A DNA stretch of 64,000 bases from NCBI GenBank assembly GCA_947561715.1, contig OX387197.1:22904266-22968265 (forward strand). Direction: 5' to 3'. Numbering within the stretch: position 1 is the first letter of the stretch; each line of letters opens with the position of its first letter. Made by a program: the position numbers and the translations under genes. The stretch comes from Ascidia mentula. Lineage: Eukaryota > Chordata > Ascidiacea > Phlebobranchia > Ascidiidae. Shown here piece after piece: positions 11,796 through 25,338 of this stretch. A model generated the notes under the pieces. It was not told the origin of the DNA. It did no database searches and worked only from the letters and a program-made list of their open reading frames with translations.

Positions 11796-12783
11796 AAAAC
11801 TGCAAATGCAGCAAATACAATATTTGAAAAACATCAATGTTCACAGATCGAATAATTACACTATTTGTCTTGAACTGTGTTTATTCGTGAATTTTTTTTT
11901 TAACATTGCGAAATATGTGTTGAATTTTGCAAAGTTATATTGTTTATAGTTTTAGAAAAAAATTAATAATCCGAACCTTCCTTGTTACATCCAACCTTGA
12001 ACATTGGATCCGCGGTGTTATATTGCACAGTATTAAGTCACATAAACGCAATTGACATTTAGGCTTCTCCTCTTATAAGAGTAGGGATGTTGTTTCGAGT
12101 TTTACAAATGTACGTGAAAAACTGTATTGAGTTATACTATTTGCGTTCTGAACCTTTATTTAATCGCTATTTGCTTTTCTATGTTTTGCCCCTTATCCAG
12201 TTATAACTTATGATCATTGATGTAACAATATGTACAACAAAGTCGTTTGTCATTGACTAAAAACCAGAAAGCAAATTTACAATTCAGTTGCGAAAAACTT
12301 GATTATACACGGAAACAGAAAAGTTAATATGCAAATGTTTCTTCCCAACATTTTACAACATTTATTATTTGTATGCATTTGAACTAAATCGGTAGCTTTC
12401 CCTTCGGATAAGCGTCATAGTTACAACAACTTTTGGTTGATTTAGATTAAGATTTTCACTCAATATTTAAAACCGTGTAAATCAAGGATGAACTGTCAAA
12501 AACAAAAAGTTGTTGACAAGGACTCTAGACGTGTATTTGGCAAGAAGATGCAAGTAAACAAACCTGACCGCATCTAATGATTATTGCTTGACAAAATTGT
12601 CATTATCGCTATATATTGGTTGAAACACCTTTGGTTATGGTGAAGGAAACATAGTATTTGGACTCGCCTACGCTTGTACGGAACGTTAGCTTGTCTGTGG
12701 GTTGGAACAAACGTTATGTCAGATTCGTTTTCAGCATGGTTCAGAAGGCAGAGCAATCGTTCCAAAAAAGCTCCTGAGTAGAA
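11796..12783. other. 3' flank of receptor B and upstream region of C
   Basis: About 11965-12485 is paralogous to the flank of A. Beyond about 12490 the similarity ends and the sequence runs into the promoter region of C. No gene recognised; the open frame on the minus strand at 12574-12765 has no supporting features. Confidence 0.5.
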
Positions 12784-15350
12784 ATGTTTAAAGACACGGT
12801 TGCAATAGTAGTGTTTGTATTTTCCTGCTTAGTTTTAAAAACCAAGCCCCAAGCATGGCATCCGTTTCAAGGTAGCGAGTATTACATCGAATACAGTAAA
12901 GTCAGTTCTTATGCACAAGCTCAAAGTAAATGTGCTGCAAGAAATGCTAATGTGGCAAATGTTAAAACAACTCAAGTGTTCAACTTTCTTATCGGAAAGA
13001 TAAATGTAACAGGTAGATGAGTGATAACCTTTTGAAGGGAAATATGTCTTTCCTTTTATAACACCCACTGCTCATGTTCGAAAATATCTCTATCAAATAT
13101 AATTTGATAACTTATAGTACTTAGACCAGTGGTGCCCATCACGTGGCATACGGCGTAATTGGTAATGGCACTCGAGCTGTTGCAAAAATTCACATGCCAC
13201 AAATTGTGATTTGTTGCACAGTCAATCGTTGTTCTATTCTATGCACAAAACAAAAACAATCGCAACAATTTACTTTTATTTCAAATAACATTTGCTTCTG
13301 TCTGACTGTGCCACAATCTAATATTCTAAGCGTGCGCACAGGTCAGCAGGTGGCTTTGACGTTGTTGAAAATTAGAATTAGTTAAACATAATTTACAAAA
13401 CGTTGGTACAATGTTTTGAGATACAAACCCTTATTTAGATGTTCCCTACTCGTTTTACATCGGTGCTACGAGAATCGCAGGAACCAACAAGTTTCAGTGG
13501 ACAGATGGAACAAGTGTTGATGTAGCACAGTGGAGTACAGGGGAACCAAACAACCAAGGATTAAATAAAGAGCCAGAGAATTGTGTGATAATGGGCTGGA
13601 TTTATGAACCTGATTCAACATTCAGATGGAGAGATGTTTCCTGTTCACACACATCAAGATATGTTTGTCAAACGATGATAACAATGGGTACAACCTACTT
13701 TATGAATTTAGTCTCGCTTTTGTAGACTAAATGCTAAGAAAACACAAACATTTAAATTTCAATATTTTCGGAAATTTTTTGGCAAAAATTAAATAAAAAT
13801 TGGGAATAAAAACAAAATCATATCTATCTTTAGACGCAAAAACTTCCATCACAACGACAACTGTGTCTGCAAGCAATGTAGATGAAAAAATAACAATAAC
13901 ATTGCATCAACTTTCAACTGTTCGACAAAGTAGGTTTTTTAATACAAAACCTAAAAAAGTTATGTCTTCGTTTTGTCCAACTTTTGTTGTATATCGCAGA
14001 TAATGCATTAAACACACAAACAAAGTTTTTTATTTCAGCTGTTGATATTGCAACCACAAGTTTGGAATTGCAACACAAGAACTATTCATCACCAACGACT
14101 GTCCCAGATAATGGTATTTATGTCGAAGAAACAACATTTGTAAACCGCAATATTACAGGTAAAGTATTTGAAATTGATTTGACATTTCCACTTTTTTGTT
14201 GTTTCTTTCCGTTTCTAAGAACCAACAGACGAGAGCACGATTTTCGATACAACAAAACTTAAGGGAGAAAGTCAAACGATCACATCTGGTATTTCATGTA
14301 CATCCTTATTAGTTTTTTATTAGATTAGTAACTAAAACTATATATTTAGCTTCATCCGTCAGCCAAACAGTGCACGAAAGTGAGCGACCAACTGACGAAA
14401 GTACTTCTGCAGAACAAGCAATATCACAAAGTATTTCAAATTATAGAAAATACGTAGATAGGTTAGATCTTGTCGGTTTCCGTAGCGTACATAGTTTTTA
14501 TTGTTGTAGGTGAAGGACGAGGTTCAGAATTGCCTGTTATCATAGCAGTATCTGCTATCTGCGCAATTTTTTTAATAGCTGGTGTCGTGACTTTGTTCGT
14601 TTGCAGATGTAAGAGGTAAAGCTTGTCCTCAAAGTCACAGAAAAGTTACTATAATTGTATGATTTTTTTGTATTTTAAATTTCTACAACAATTGTATTTT
14701 AGATTGCAAAAACTTGACATTCAAGGCAACGCTGAACCTGCAACAGAAAATGGTACAAATCCGTTTGTAACAATTTAACCGTATATGCTTCAGTACAAAT
14801 AGCTTAAAATGCAACATGTATCAATCTTTAGAATGACAACAATGCCTGTTTAGCTTTAGATGACCACAAATATGAACATGTATCCAATGACAACCCACTA
14901 TCCGAAGCATACGAGGAAACTGGGTTTAACCGACCAAAGACCCCTAGTATCCCCGCTGATGATCAAGTACACCAGGAAAACTCCGAAAACAGGCTGGAAG
15001 TACTGGAAGATAAGAAGCCACTTTCTAACGGTGGACCCGAGGACGAATTGAATGATCAAGCTGAGTCAAATCGTTATGACAAAGTTCACGAGGAAGAGGT
15101 AGGAGACGAATCAATGTACAGCGCTGCTGTCAAAACAAAGGAAGTGAGAGTCACGGCAGAAGAAACAAACACAAGTGAATCTGTCTACACGATAATGGCA
15201 CCACACGCTCCACAGCTGACAGAAGAGAAGAAATCTGAAAACATTGTCGGTGGCAGCAATGGACAAGATTATGATGATGATGGCGGTGACAATCCATGTG
15301 ATGTGTACGCTGTTGTGAGCAAAGCCAAAACCACCAAGAGTAAAGTATAA
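12784..15350 (+). CDS. Receptor C: C-type lectin-like transmembrane receptor with long tail
   Basis: Predicted 496 residues. Exons: 12784-13012, 13439-13687, 13834-13929, 14039-14158, 14220-14288, 14350-14430, 14510-14615, 14703-14752, 14860-15350. Signal peptide about 1-23, CTLD about 24-159 with EPNN and WRDVSC, a Thr-rich stalk on four small exons (160-281), TM about 287-310 followed by CRCKR. The juxtamembrane exon matches A and B in length (50 bases) and in its QGNAEPATEN-like ending. The tail is diverged from A/B but keeps the SVYTIMAPHAPQ block, VYAVV near the C terminus, and further tyrosines (YEHV, YDKV, YSAAV). The YxxM site suggests PI3-kinase recruitment. Third member of the A/B tail class. 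Confidence 0.82.
13127..13385. mobile_element. Possible hAT-like MITE in intron 1 of receptor C
   Basis: The left end at 13127 (CAGTGGTGCCCATCACGTGG) resembles the termini of the two hAT-like MITEs at 37063 and 53122 and is preceded by TTAGAC. The right boundary is not clear and no terminal repeat or target duplication was found; the end given is approximate. Confidence 0.35.
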
Positions 15351-17246
15351 CTTCACTTTTGCAAAAGGCATGCTACGTAAATAGTTTGTAACTACATGAT
15401 AACAATGAAATGGAAAAAAGACGTTGGCATTCCGCCATAAACTATTTTACCGTTTTCCCATTTCGGAGTAAAAGCTGTTCATTCAACTCCTGAATATGAT
15501 TTCCACTAGAAATTGTTTAAGATCACAAATACTACTTTATAAAAAGATTGGTTCGTTATACATTTATGGATTCTCGACACAGCGATTCAGTTGTAGCCAG
15601 CATTGTGTATATCCTTATAACCGTTCATTGCTTTGTTTGTGTCCATTTATCATTAATTACGCAAAACTATGCATTTTGCGTTTAAAATTAGGCGCATACT
15701 AAAGCCGTAAATACTGACTGTGTTCTCTATTTGCGACAAAAAATTTTTTGCACTAAAAAGATAATCGACTATTATAATGGAATCCTCTGTAAATGATATT
15801 GGTTATCTGCTAAGTTGTGACACAGATAAACTTTAAAACTATACGCTTGACTAGGTTTACAAAACTGTACAATATCATGACGTGAGCCCACAATAGTCAT
15901 GTGACTCTAAATTTTCTGTGGCGGCACGATAGCATTACGCAGTAAGCAAATATTTTGTTAAGAAAACAGTCATGCCATTAATACAATGAATGTTTGCTTT
16001 GCCTTTTTATGACAATAAATCGGAGTTGCCCAGGCACGTCGTGTTTAAACTCACAACAATGAAGAGTTTGTTTAGCACGAGGAATAATAAGCGCTATAAT
16101 AGTGGGTGGAATGCATCAGTCGCGTGTGTCAGAGGTGATGATGTAGCACAAGAAAAATAAACCAAAGGAATCCATTAAAACGACGTCGGGTGCGGGGTTT
16201 CACCAGTTGCAAAGTTTCGCTTAAGAAAAAATGAGCACTTTTGATATTTCAGTTCCAAATGCGACGTAAAAAACGGGTGTCACTGTCGAGCGTTGAAACC
16301 CAAAACAAAAACAAACATATCAGGTGGCAGGCGTTATATTCCTCGCAAATACAAACAATTATACAACCTTAAAACACAAATATACAACCTTACACTGCAA
16401 ACAAATGAAGCTCCTCAAACCCACATTTCGTGCGATTGTTTTGAAACGATCGAACGCTTGTTACCAATGATACGATAATTTGATTTAGCTTTACAGAAAC
16501 CGTAACTGCATTTTTTAAGCCATATAACGACATTATTCACGTTAGTTGTTTGCAGCCGGGCCATTCTACAAATGGGTGGCTATGACCTGCGAGCGCGACG
16601 TTCACGTGAACAAAATGCAGACCAATCTCTTTTGTGGCCTTGATAGTAATGACGTCATACAGTTAAAAATATGCAAAAATAAATTACAGCGTTGTTGTTA
16701 TGTCGGCAAGTATGATAATATGACATTGATAAACCTGTCCGTTGCTTACGTAAGTTATTTATATATAAATGTCATGATGTAACCATAGCAATTTGTCAGT
16801 TGTGATGTACCTTCCGGTCGTCTACCAACCAACGTCACACATTCTTTTACTTTTCGGCTCTCCAGGACAGTTTTGTAAATAGATTTACTTTTAGTGCCAG
16901 CAACAACGTTAAACCGTTTGGGAAAGTTGGCAGTGTTTTTTGGGAGAACTACTCGTCGCGTGTGTTTTTACTGAATGTGAATATCGCCTGGCAGATTGAT
17001 CACGATGAGTCTTTCGTTTATTTGTGTTTTTCACCATATTGTCCAAGTGTCAAAGATTTATAGGAAAATATATCATCGTAACTCGACAAATATATTATCG
17101 TAACTTGAGACCTAAAAAGTGGTGTTTCAAATGCACTGATGTTAAAATCAAAACTGCAAGGTATAAAAAACAGACTACTTGGTTTCAGGAAAAAAAGTTA
17201 GACTATAGTCTAAGTATACTTCCTAAAACGTTCTCCACCCAAAAAT
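15351..17246. other. Long intergenic stretch between receptors C and D
   Basis: About 1.9 kb without a recognisable gene. Several short open frames (for example 16293-16478, 16546-16782) lack signal peptide, lectin, TM or tyrosine-motif character. It separates the A-B-C tail class from the D-I class, so it may mark an old boundary between two sub-arrays. Confidence 0.5.
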
Positions 17247-19297
17247 ATGTACTCCGTCTATTTTTGCTTATTATCCTTTACGGTCGCCCAACAGTTTGCG
17301 GAGATCCAGTCGTGGTACACGTTTAAAGGACAGAAGTATTTGATAGTGAAAAGTAAAACGACGTTTTCGTACTCCGATGCACAGAGCAGGTGCATTCAAC
17401 GGGGTGCCCATCTGGCCGATGTCAAAACGCAAGAGTTGCTGAATCAGCTTGTTACGAAAATTGGAAATAATACTGGTAAAATAGTGCTTGTTTTTCAAAT
17501 GGTTCGCATTAATCAACAACCTTGGTTTTGACGTCTGATTTAACAATGTGCAAAATAAGCATCAACACATAATATAAATCTTATAAATCATAGACTGCTT
17601 ATACTAAGTTATACATGATTGCCTATAAATAATAAAAATGCTGCTGATATATTTTTGATAGCCAGCTTGTCAATTTTATCGAAAAAAAATTATCACGTAA
17701 CGATAAAGAAGGTACCCTTGTTTCTAAACATTTATCCAAATATTTTAATTTTAACCTAAAAACAAATCTGAAACTTTGTTTGTGTCGTTGCCATAAAAGT
17801 TAATTCTCCAATTAAGTTCAAGGTCCCGTACTTTTAAAACCACTGCAACCCTTAAAGGTTACCCACATTCATTCTACCTGAGTGGGACGAGAGATACAGA
17901 TACTAACATTTTTCGTTGGAGCGACAACACTGCTATAGATGGAAACCTTTGGGAGGTTGGACAACCTGACAATCTTGGATACATTGAGGATTGCGTGATG
18001 CTGGGTTTCAAGTCTTCCTTTAACCGTCACTTCGCCTTGCATGACGTCAGATGCACGGGATATCCATCACATTACATTTGTAAGAGGGATCAACAAGGTA
18101 GGAAAGGTTTAAATTCATTGAATAACAGCATTAAATGAGCAGAGAGCAAATCAACCCTGATGCAATCTTTATTTTGATGCCACTCTTTCCAAAAACTAAC
18201 AATTTTTAACGGTCGTCTGTACTTTATTCTTCAGCTTGTTGTCATTACAATTGATTTTATCAGTGAACATAGTTTTTTTCACAGTGAACACCGCTGAACA
18301 AATCAACGTCAGCACGACTAAAACACCTATGAATCGTGAATTTGTCTCCGAATTTTCTGCAACATCCTTATCCACCAGGAACGCGATGAATGCAACGTCC
18401 CCTAATCTTGTTTATACAAGTAAATGGGAAAATTTTTATTAATTAATACGTATAATACTCCTAGAGAGTTGTAATATAGATTCAAAAACAGCATTTCTTT
18501 TTGTTATATTTTTATTTAATCCCCACCTAATGTTAACGTAGTGTCTGTTACCGCGCTCCAGTGTTAAGTGCTAAGATTGTTTACGTAAAAATTTGTGTTT
18601 TTTTTAGTTGCCTTGGCGCCTTGGGTTATCGTTCTTTTGTGTATCGTAGCTTTACTGACAGGAACAAGTCTGGCAATGACGACAATGTGTTTGATCAGGA
18701 AAAAGAAGTAAGTCAAACAGTAAAACGTATCTTTATTCCACATTTTCTAAATAAAAGCAAGTCATATATTACCGGTTGTTTTTAGTGTTACGACGTGAAT
18801 TCCACTAATTTCCAATCTTATGATTTTCAAAACTAAAGTACCTGTTGTTTGTCTCAACATAAAATTGTTAAACGTTTTGTTGTGAACTATTTCTGTTCGA
18901 CTTTGTCTTGTGTGCTTACGAGCAATCAATGTAGAAAAACACTGGCAACAAACTTAACAAAAGATGAGGCAGAAACGGGATATGAAGTTCCAATTCCTGA
19001 ACAACAACAACATGATTACCATTATATCACTTCAGGTAACAATTTTCCTCTATGTGCTGCTAGTAGTAAAATGTTTTCCTAACGTAAATGGCTCCCGACG
19101 AATTCAATTTTCAACCACCCAGATTTAAAACATTGAAAACATCAGTTTAGTCCCCAACAAAACAATAATTCAGGCTTTGACTTGAAAAATTAAAACGACT
19201 TTTTTCAGTTTCCTCCGCGATTCCGTTTTATTCGTCCTATGTACATCCTATCAACAGTTTGCCCGAAGACGTGGATTACCTTGAAATAACAGGATAA
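17247..19297 (+). CDS. Receptor D: C-type lectin-like transmembrane receptor, short tail, QPD type
   Basis: Predicted 297 residues. Exons: 17247-17475, 17858-18097, 18285-18419, 18608-18707, 18935-19035, 19209-19297. Signal peptide about 1-19, CTLD about 22-156 with FRWSDNT and QPDN, the triplet typical of galactose-preferring CTLDs; the usual WND is LHD, so the calcium site is incomplete. A single stalk exon (157-201) is rich in Thr and Ser. TM about 204-228 (starting ALAPWVIVLL) is followed by RKKK. The tail of about 65 residues has YEVPIP, YHYIT, SYVHPI and ends in DYLEITG, the same C terminus as receptors G and I. An AATAAA lies at 19359-19364. Founder-like member of the short-tail class. 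Confidence 0.83.
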
Positions 19298-19978
19298 CTA
19301 AAAGTGACAACACTTACGTTTTGTTGTTTGCTTGCAAAATGCTGTAAATTTTATTCTGAATAAATTTATTCTGAACAAAACGGTATGGTGTAATGCGGCA
19401 AGATGTCTTTTATGTTATCGCCTTGTGATTCTTGGTAAAAAGATTTTCGACATACAAAAAACAGGTGAAAATAATCTGTAAATTTACTCTAGAATACCAA
19501 GATGAAGGGCTACTAAGTACTAGCAGTTGCTTGTTAGCAAGATAACATTACATTCATGTCAGCACCCATTATGTAACTTGACACATCAGTCAAATTGTCA
19601 GCGCAGACACAATTTAAACAAGTACTGTTCTAAACTGACTCAACCCTGACTTTAGATAGAAGATGAGTTTGAAAACGTGACAGCCGTAGTTTTGTTTACC
19701 GGAAGTCCTCGATCAAACTGCAACAGTTCGTTATGCTTCAAACTTCGTCTACACCAAATAGCAAAACGAGCCGTTCACACCAAATATAGCAGAAATACAT
19801 GAAGTAAACGCAATTCACGTTTTTCAGTTTTGCGTCATACATTTTATGAACCTCACAAGAAAATTAGTCGTAGCGAGGAGTCTGTAAACAAAACTGCGAG
19901 TTTATCAAACAAAAAACGCCTAATGAACGATTGAATCTTACGACAGGTATAATAAAAATTTTGCACTGCAAACTTACA
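19298..19978. other. Intergenic stretch between receptors D and E
   Basis: Contains the polyadenylation signal of D (19359-19364). No gene recognised. A CGACAG acceptor-like site lies about 33 bases before the start codon of E. Confidence 0.45.
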
Positions 19979-21523
19979 ATGGTAACACATTTGTATCGAG
20001 TTGTAATATTGGCAGCTGTGCAGCATTTCGTCAGTGGGCAGTCGTGGTATGTTTTCGAAGAAAATGAATACCTGCTTGGTCAGGCAGTCCCCTCACACGC
20101 TGCAGCTTCCGTAGAGTGCTCGGCATATAATGCCCACTTGGCCAATGTCAAATCATCAGCCGTGTTTAACTTTCTTCTCAAAACAATTGGAAACAAATCA
20201 GGTTGTATAATTGTATAAACTTTTATTTGAAATCAAATCACGTTGACCATGAAAATCATACAAGATGGACTTCGCATGTAGAAGAACATTTGTATTCATA
20301 AAAACCATTTGCTTGTGTTGAATAGCTTTTCCATTTTTAAAGCTAAAAAGCAGGTAAAATTAAAAATGCCATCGATATGCTTCTCATTGATTACAATTGA
20401 TGAAAAGGACGATGAACTATAAAGACCTTGATTTGTCCTTCACAGAGTATCAGCATTCTTATTACATTGGGGCGATGAGGACATCAAATCTAAGCAACAG
20501 TTTTTGGTGGACAGACGGCTCGATGGTCGTGGAAGGACAATGGGCTAGCGGACAGCCCAGCGATTTAAGGGGCTTAGAAAATTGCGTGGAAATGGCTGTT
20601 TGGCTCAACTACTCATGGAATGATATATCTTGTGATAATAGGATGGGTTATGTGTGTCAAAGGGCCTTAAAGACACCATGTACGTATCTATATCGTTAAT
20701 ACGCCTGCGTAAATTCTAGAATTATAGCCAATACGATTAATGACATTGTCATAAGGTAATCATATATGCTAGACAAATTTTGAAGTGTAATATTTAGTAT
20801 TTTTGGGGGGTTATGGGGGTGGTTGTTCGCAAGTTGCCAGAGGTTCCATTCAAAATCTGGGAAATTTAGGCACTTTCTGCCATTTCTCCCGGACACCGAT
20901 TTTATCATTAAAATCGCAAGTACGTTCGTCAAAATTCAGACGTCCAGCAACCCTATATCTTATCTTGCTTTTCAACATTTATGTTTTTTCTGAAGCCAAT
21001 AAATTATCAAATGGTTTCAGCCTCAGATTTGAACTTACTCGCCATCATTGTCCCGTCCGTGTTCGGTGCTGTGTTACTCCTCAGCGCTGCCGTAAACGTG
21101 ATCCTCTGCATGAACAGGAAGAGGTAAGTGCTTGACTGATGACGTCGGTCATAAAACATTCACGAAGTTCCGCTTAGAAAACAAAAATCCGGAAGTCTTC
21201 CGGCAACCGAAACACCCGACTATCAAGAACTTGAACCGACTTACGAAATTCCCAATCCGTTACCGCCTTGTCATGAATACGAAAACACCAACCAGCGCGG
21301 AGATCCAACAGGTGAGATTAATATGCGCATTTCGGGTTCAATTATCGAAGACAATATTCGGAATTTGTGGGATGGAATATTTCCATATCGAATATTTTCT
21401 GAAGCATTTTGTGTCACGTCTCATCACGAAAATCCTTTTTTAGATTTTGTTGCTGGTGCTACATACGTGAATGCCCATGGCAACGATGACAGTGAAGTTG
21501 AGTACATCGAAATAGACGAATGA
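19979..21523 (+). CDS. Receptor E: C-type lectin-like transmembrane receptor without a stalk
   Basis: Predicted 257 residues. Exons: 19979-20201, 20446-20679, 21021-21123, 21178-21311, 21444-21523. Signal peptide about 1-20, CTLD about 22-152 with FWWTDGS, QPSD in place of QPD, and a canonical WND (SWNDISC), the only member with that exact triplet. The CTLD exon joins the TM exon directly in frame, so no Ser/Thr stalk is encoded; no alternative stalk exon was found in 20680-21020. TM about 155-180 ends in NRKR. The tail has YQEL, YEIPNP, YENT, YVNA and YIEID, that is, YxxL/I sites plus two YxN sites of the Grb2-binding kind. AATAAA at 21871-21876. Confidence 0.82.
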
Positions 21524-22370
21524 CAAGATGAACGACCGATGAGCCGCGGATGTGTGTTCTAAACATAGTTGTGTAATTGCCCTGTTTATAGTCATTCATT
21601 GACAAAATAAGTTCCTTTTGACGTAGACGTAGCATCTAAGAATCATTTCGTAAATATATATGATAATTTGGGCGTATTTCCTCCTCGTTCTCATAGTGGT
21701 AATTTAAGTTTCAGCGTTTTCAGTCGTTCCATTATTGTTAAAATCTTACTGCAAAATCATTTTAACTTAAAACGCAAAAATTTAAACTTAAAACTAACAT
21801 TAAATCATGCGAGATTTTGAAAAGCAATTGTGAACCTTGTTCATCATTGACAATTATTGTGGATTTGCAAAATAAACTGTTTTGCTGCGGTATGGGATCC
21901 TGTTTTATTTTAGAACACATGTGATGGCATTTTATACTTTACTTAAACGACAGTTATACACGGGACAAACTAGTTTGCTCCCGAGACTCGGAAAACACCT
22001 TACGTTGATAAAGTTTTTCCTTTGACGTCATCGTACTTGCAGCGGAAACCACCCCTCTAACGTCATTAAACGCGTAAGCAAGAGTTAGAGTTAGTTGCAG
22101 CACGTTTGACTTGCGATTGGTTAATTGACAACGATCTTTTCAGTAACTTTCAGTTGTTGTAAGAAATTGTATGAAGATTTCAGGTGTTTAACTTTTGCAG
22201 TTCAGTTAAGAAAACAAAAAGTGTCCACGTTCTAGACAGAGTATTTTGTTTCGTTTAATTTATATTTTATTTCAAAAGTTAAACCAAAAGTAAAAAATAT
22301 TTGTCTGAGGCCTTATAAAACAACAGAATTTGTCATATTTTAGGCCCGAAAGAGACCAGTAGGTTACATC
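21524..22370. other. Intergenic stretch between receptors E and F
   Basis: Holds the poly(A) signal of E and the upstream region of F. A pyrimidine-rich AG (TCATATTTTAG, ending at 22344) lies 26 bases before the start codon of F and may be a 5' UTR or trans-splice acceptor. No gene recognised. Confidence 0.45.
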
Positions 22371-24736
22371 ATGTTTTGGTCAATTCTTCCAATACTGAGC
22401 GCGATGCAAATTGCAAATGCTCAGACTTGGCAACAGTTCAAAGAAATCGAATTCCTGTTCGTAACAGAGCCACCCGCCAAAACGTATTTTGAAGCGGAAA
22501 ATGCGTGTACTGCTCTAAATGCACATCTCGCATTCCTGAAAACTACTGCCGTTTCCACTTTTGTAGCTTCAAACATGATGGTATTTGCAGGTGATTTGTG
22601 ATTCAATAAACCGAATTACGATCGAAAACATATTTTTTGGTTTAAAGTCTGTGTTTCTAAGGTTGAATTTCTGTAGCTTGGGTAAAGTCATAATACATTT
22701 TCTGCCTTTATGGTAGCTTTGTTTTTTTGTGTCACTGTCAGTTTCATATTTTTAAAAATAGACGGCAAATAAAGGTAAAAGTATGGCGTTTACTGTGTAT
22801 ACTCGAAGCAAAAACAGAGCTGTTTTTGTCCATACATTACACAGAAGCGCCATACGACTATTTCATCGGTGCAAAAAGATTAAAGGGAACTGGGCAGTTT
22901 GTGTGGAACGACGGAACGAACGTCACGAATCCGCTGTGGGCCTCCGGGCAACCCGACAACATTGGAGGATTCAAGGACTGCGTTTCGATAGGTTACAGCA
23001 CGAAACTAAGAGGTTTAAGTTCGGTACTTGGTTGGTATGCCGTACCCTGCCCCACAAGCGGAAGATACATTTGTCAACGACTAATATCAAGTTTGTAATT
23101 TTTTGCCCAGTGTGTAATTGCCGGAGATTACGATAGTTTAAAACATGACTTTTCTATCAGCGACAATAGCGTCAGTATCCACTACAATTTTAACAACAGC
23201 GAAAGCCGTCAACACGATGACTTCCTTAACCAGTAATACAGTAAAGATTAAAACTACGTCAAAGAGCATTGTAACTCCAGGTAAGAAATCCCCAAGAGGG
23301 ATTTTTTGTTGTTGAAACAGCGTGGCCAGAATAAAACGAAAACGCATGAAACTAAAGCGCTTATTTCTACTTGCTTAGTTTAACAACCACAATTACAACT
23401 TTGTTAACATAAAAAAATACGGCAGAATGTCACATTGATAAGATAAGTCTGTGTTTATAGCTTTACTTAGCTACACAACGTTACCGTCACACACAAAAAT
23501 GACTCAAGAATGTCATGAGTTATCGATGTTATTACGGTGTCCGGTGTAAAAAATGGGGATCGGCCATAATATTATGTAATTGGTATTAACGCTGCAAAAC
23601 GTGACGCCGTTCATCCTTCAGGAGGAAGGGGAAGCGTTGAGTAAATTGAACGACGTCATCGCTTTGGGGACGGATCGTTTGTTCATCGCCGTCATTTTTT
23701 CACGATTCTAAAACATTCGGCTTCGTTTATTCATTATTTTTACGTAAATCATATTTGGAAAGAAACCCGTTGTTTGACACAAGTACCATTCAATGCAAAT
23801 AAAAGCTGCTTTAAAACCGGAAATTTTTTTGGTATACGCAAATACTCAACATAAAATGTATTCTTTTTGGTTCCAGGTATCCAAGTGACTACTGGTTTGC
23901 CAGCCGAAAATCAAACTTTAAATCTAAACCGCACTCGAATCCATGTTCTCCCGGGTAAAGGCAAATTTTTGTCAAGTACATTTGTCTGTCACAGAACCTG
24001 ACTGTTTTTTTTCTGGATAAATTTTTCGTTTGCTTCCATACCAGCTAACAGGTTTTGCTAATTTTTAGGCAACAGTGCTGCAAATTTGACAATAATATAC
24101 ATCGTCGTTCCTTGCGCGTTGGCAGTGATTGCCATCTTCCTGGCTGTTGTCTGGATCATGTGCCGGAATAAAAATAACACAAGGTGAGAAATTGTGTTGT
24201 GTGGCCAAAAGAAATGGGTTTTACACGAAGGCTTATGTTTTCTCCAAATTTGTCACACGTTAGGTTTACGCAAGCTTGTAGGCTACGCAGAAAATCACAT
24301 TCCTGTATGTATAAACCCTACAACGCGTTTAGAAAAACTAGGTGAATAGTTTGGTTTATTACAAACAGACAATGCAATCTAAGCAGGTAATAAATTTATC
24401 TTTGCATAACATCGAACTTTGAAATTTACAATTAGGAACCGAACTGGTTTGTTTTACAAATATGTTTTCCTTTTTAGCAAGAGCAGCAACACCACGTCCA
24501 CGAGTGTTCCGCAAAATAACATCACTGAACAACCCAAACCCAAGGCAATTTACGAAATTCCAATTGAAGCTCCGCAATACGATTACATTAAAACAGGTAG
24601 GATGTGGTTTACACCCTTAGATCGTCGATTAACTTTTGTTTACCGTTTTTGTTTAGGAACCGACGCAAACGACGCAGCAACTTACGTAAACTTACAAGGA
24701 AGTCCGGACCAGTCGGTGTATGAGAATTACGTGTAA
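22371..24736 (+). CDS. Receptor F: C-type lectin-like transmembrane receptor, short tail, QPD type
   Basis: Predicted 325 residues. Exons: 22371-22590, 22845-23090, 23161-23280, 23877-23954, 24069-24183, 24478-24596, 24657-24736. Signal peptide about 1-17, CTLD about 18-155 with QPDN; the WND position reads WYAVPC, so calcium ligands at that end are missing. Two stalk exons (156-221) are Thr-rich with N-glycosylation sequons (NQT, NRT). TM about 229-252 is followed by MCRNK. The tail has YEIPIE, YDYIKT, TYVNLQ and C-terminal VYENYV. The stalk, TM and tail exons have near-identical copies in receptor H, while the CTLD of H is unrelated to F beyond family level. AATAAA at 24994-24999. Confidence 0.83.
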
Positions 24737-25338
24737 ATAACGGGTTTACATCAGTTATTGGAAGCGATTAAGTGTGCATGGACCAGTAATAGCCTTGACG
24801 TGTTATGGCGTCACTTTCTGGTTGCGTTTGTTATAAAAAGTCCATTTTCATGGCTGCGTCACGCAAAAGGATCTCTCTTTTATTACTTGTTTTTTTTTCT
24901 TTGTACGCGCGATGCACGTTCTTTTATCTCTGTCCAACGTTTGAAATTTTTCTTAATTTATTTATTCTGTATCATAATACCACGCGCTAATGCAATAAAA
25001 TACTGCTTTTCAACTCATTGTACAAGTTATATCTAAACCTTAATGCAAAAACACGACGTCGACCATCTAACAGTAAGCGTTGGGGGGTTGATGAGGAAGT
25101 GGTGTTGGTTTGACAACATCCATAAGATGTATTTCATCGTTCGCTAGAACGCCCGGAAATTGTTAAGACCCAAGTCTTCCGTGCATAATTAGGAAGCTCA
25201 TACCATTAGCTTTTAGAGCTTAGATGAACATCAAATAAGGCCTTGGTTAATAACAACTGCATTCAATTGGGCTTTAATAAGTTAGAACAGCATTTACGGT
25301 CAGTCAGATGTAAATCACATCGCAGTTGCAGCAACATC
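24737..25338. other. Intergenic stretch between receptors F and G
   Basis: Closely repeated at 33270-33895 between H and I, showing that the F-G spacer was duplicated with its genes. No coding exon recognised. GTTGCAG lies a few bases before the start codon of G, so a 5' UTR splice acceptor is possible. Confidence 0.5.

Noticed and set aside
16546-16782. 78-codon frame between receptors C and D
   Set aside because: No signal peptide, conserved motif or splice partner; its length is expected by chance.
22783-23136. 117-codon frame on the + strand in another phase of receptor F
   Set aside because: It overlaps the CTLD exon of F in the wrong frame; the F frame has the lectin motifs and proper splice sites.
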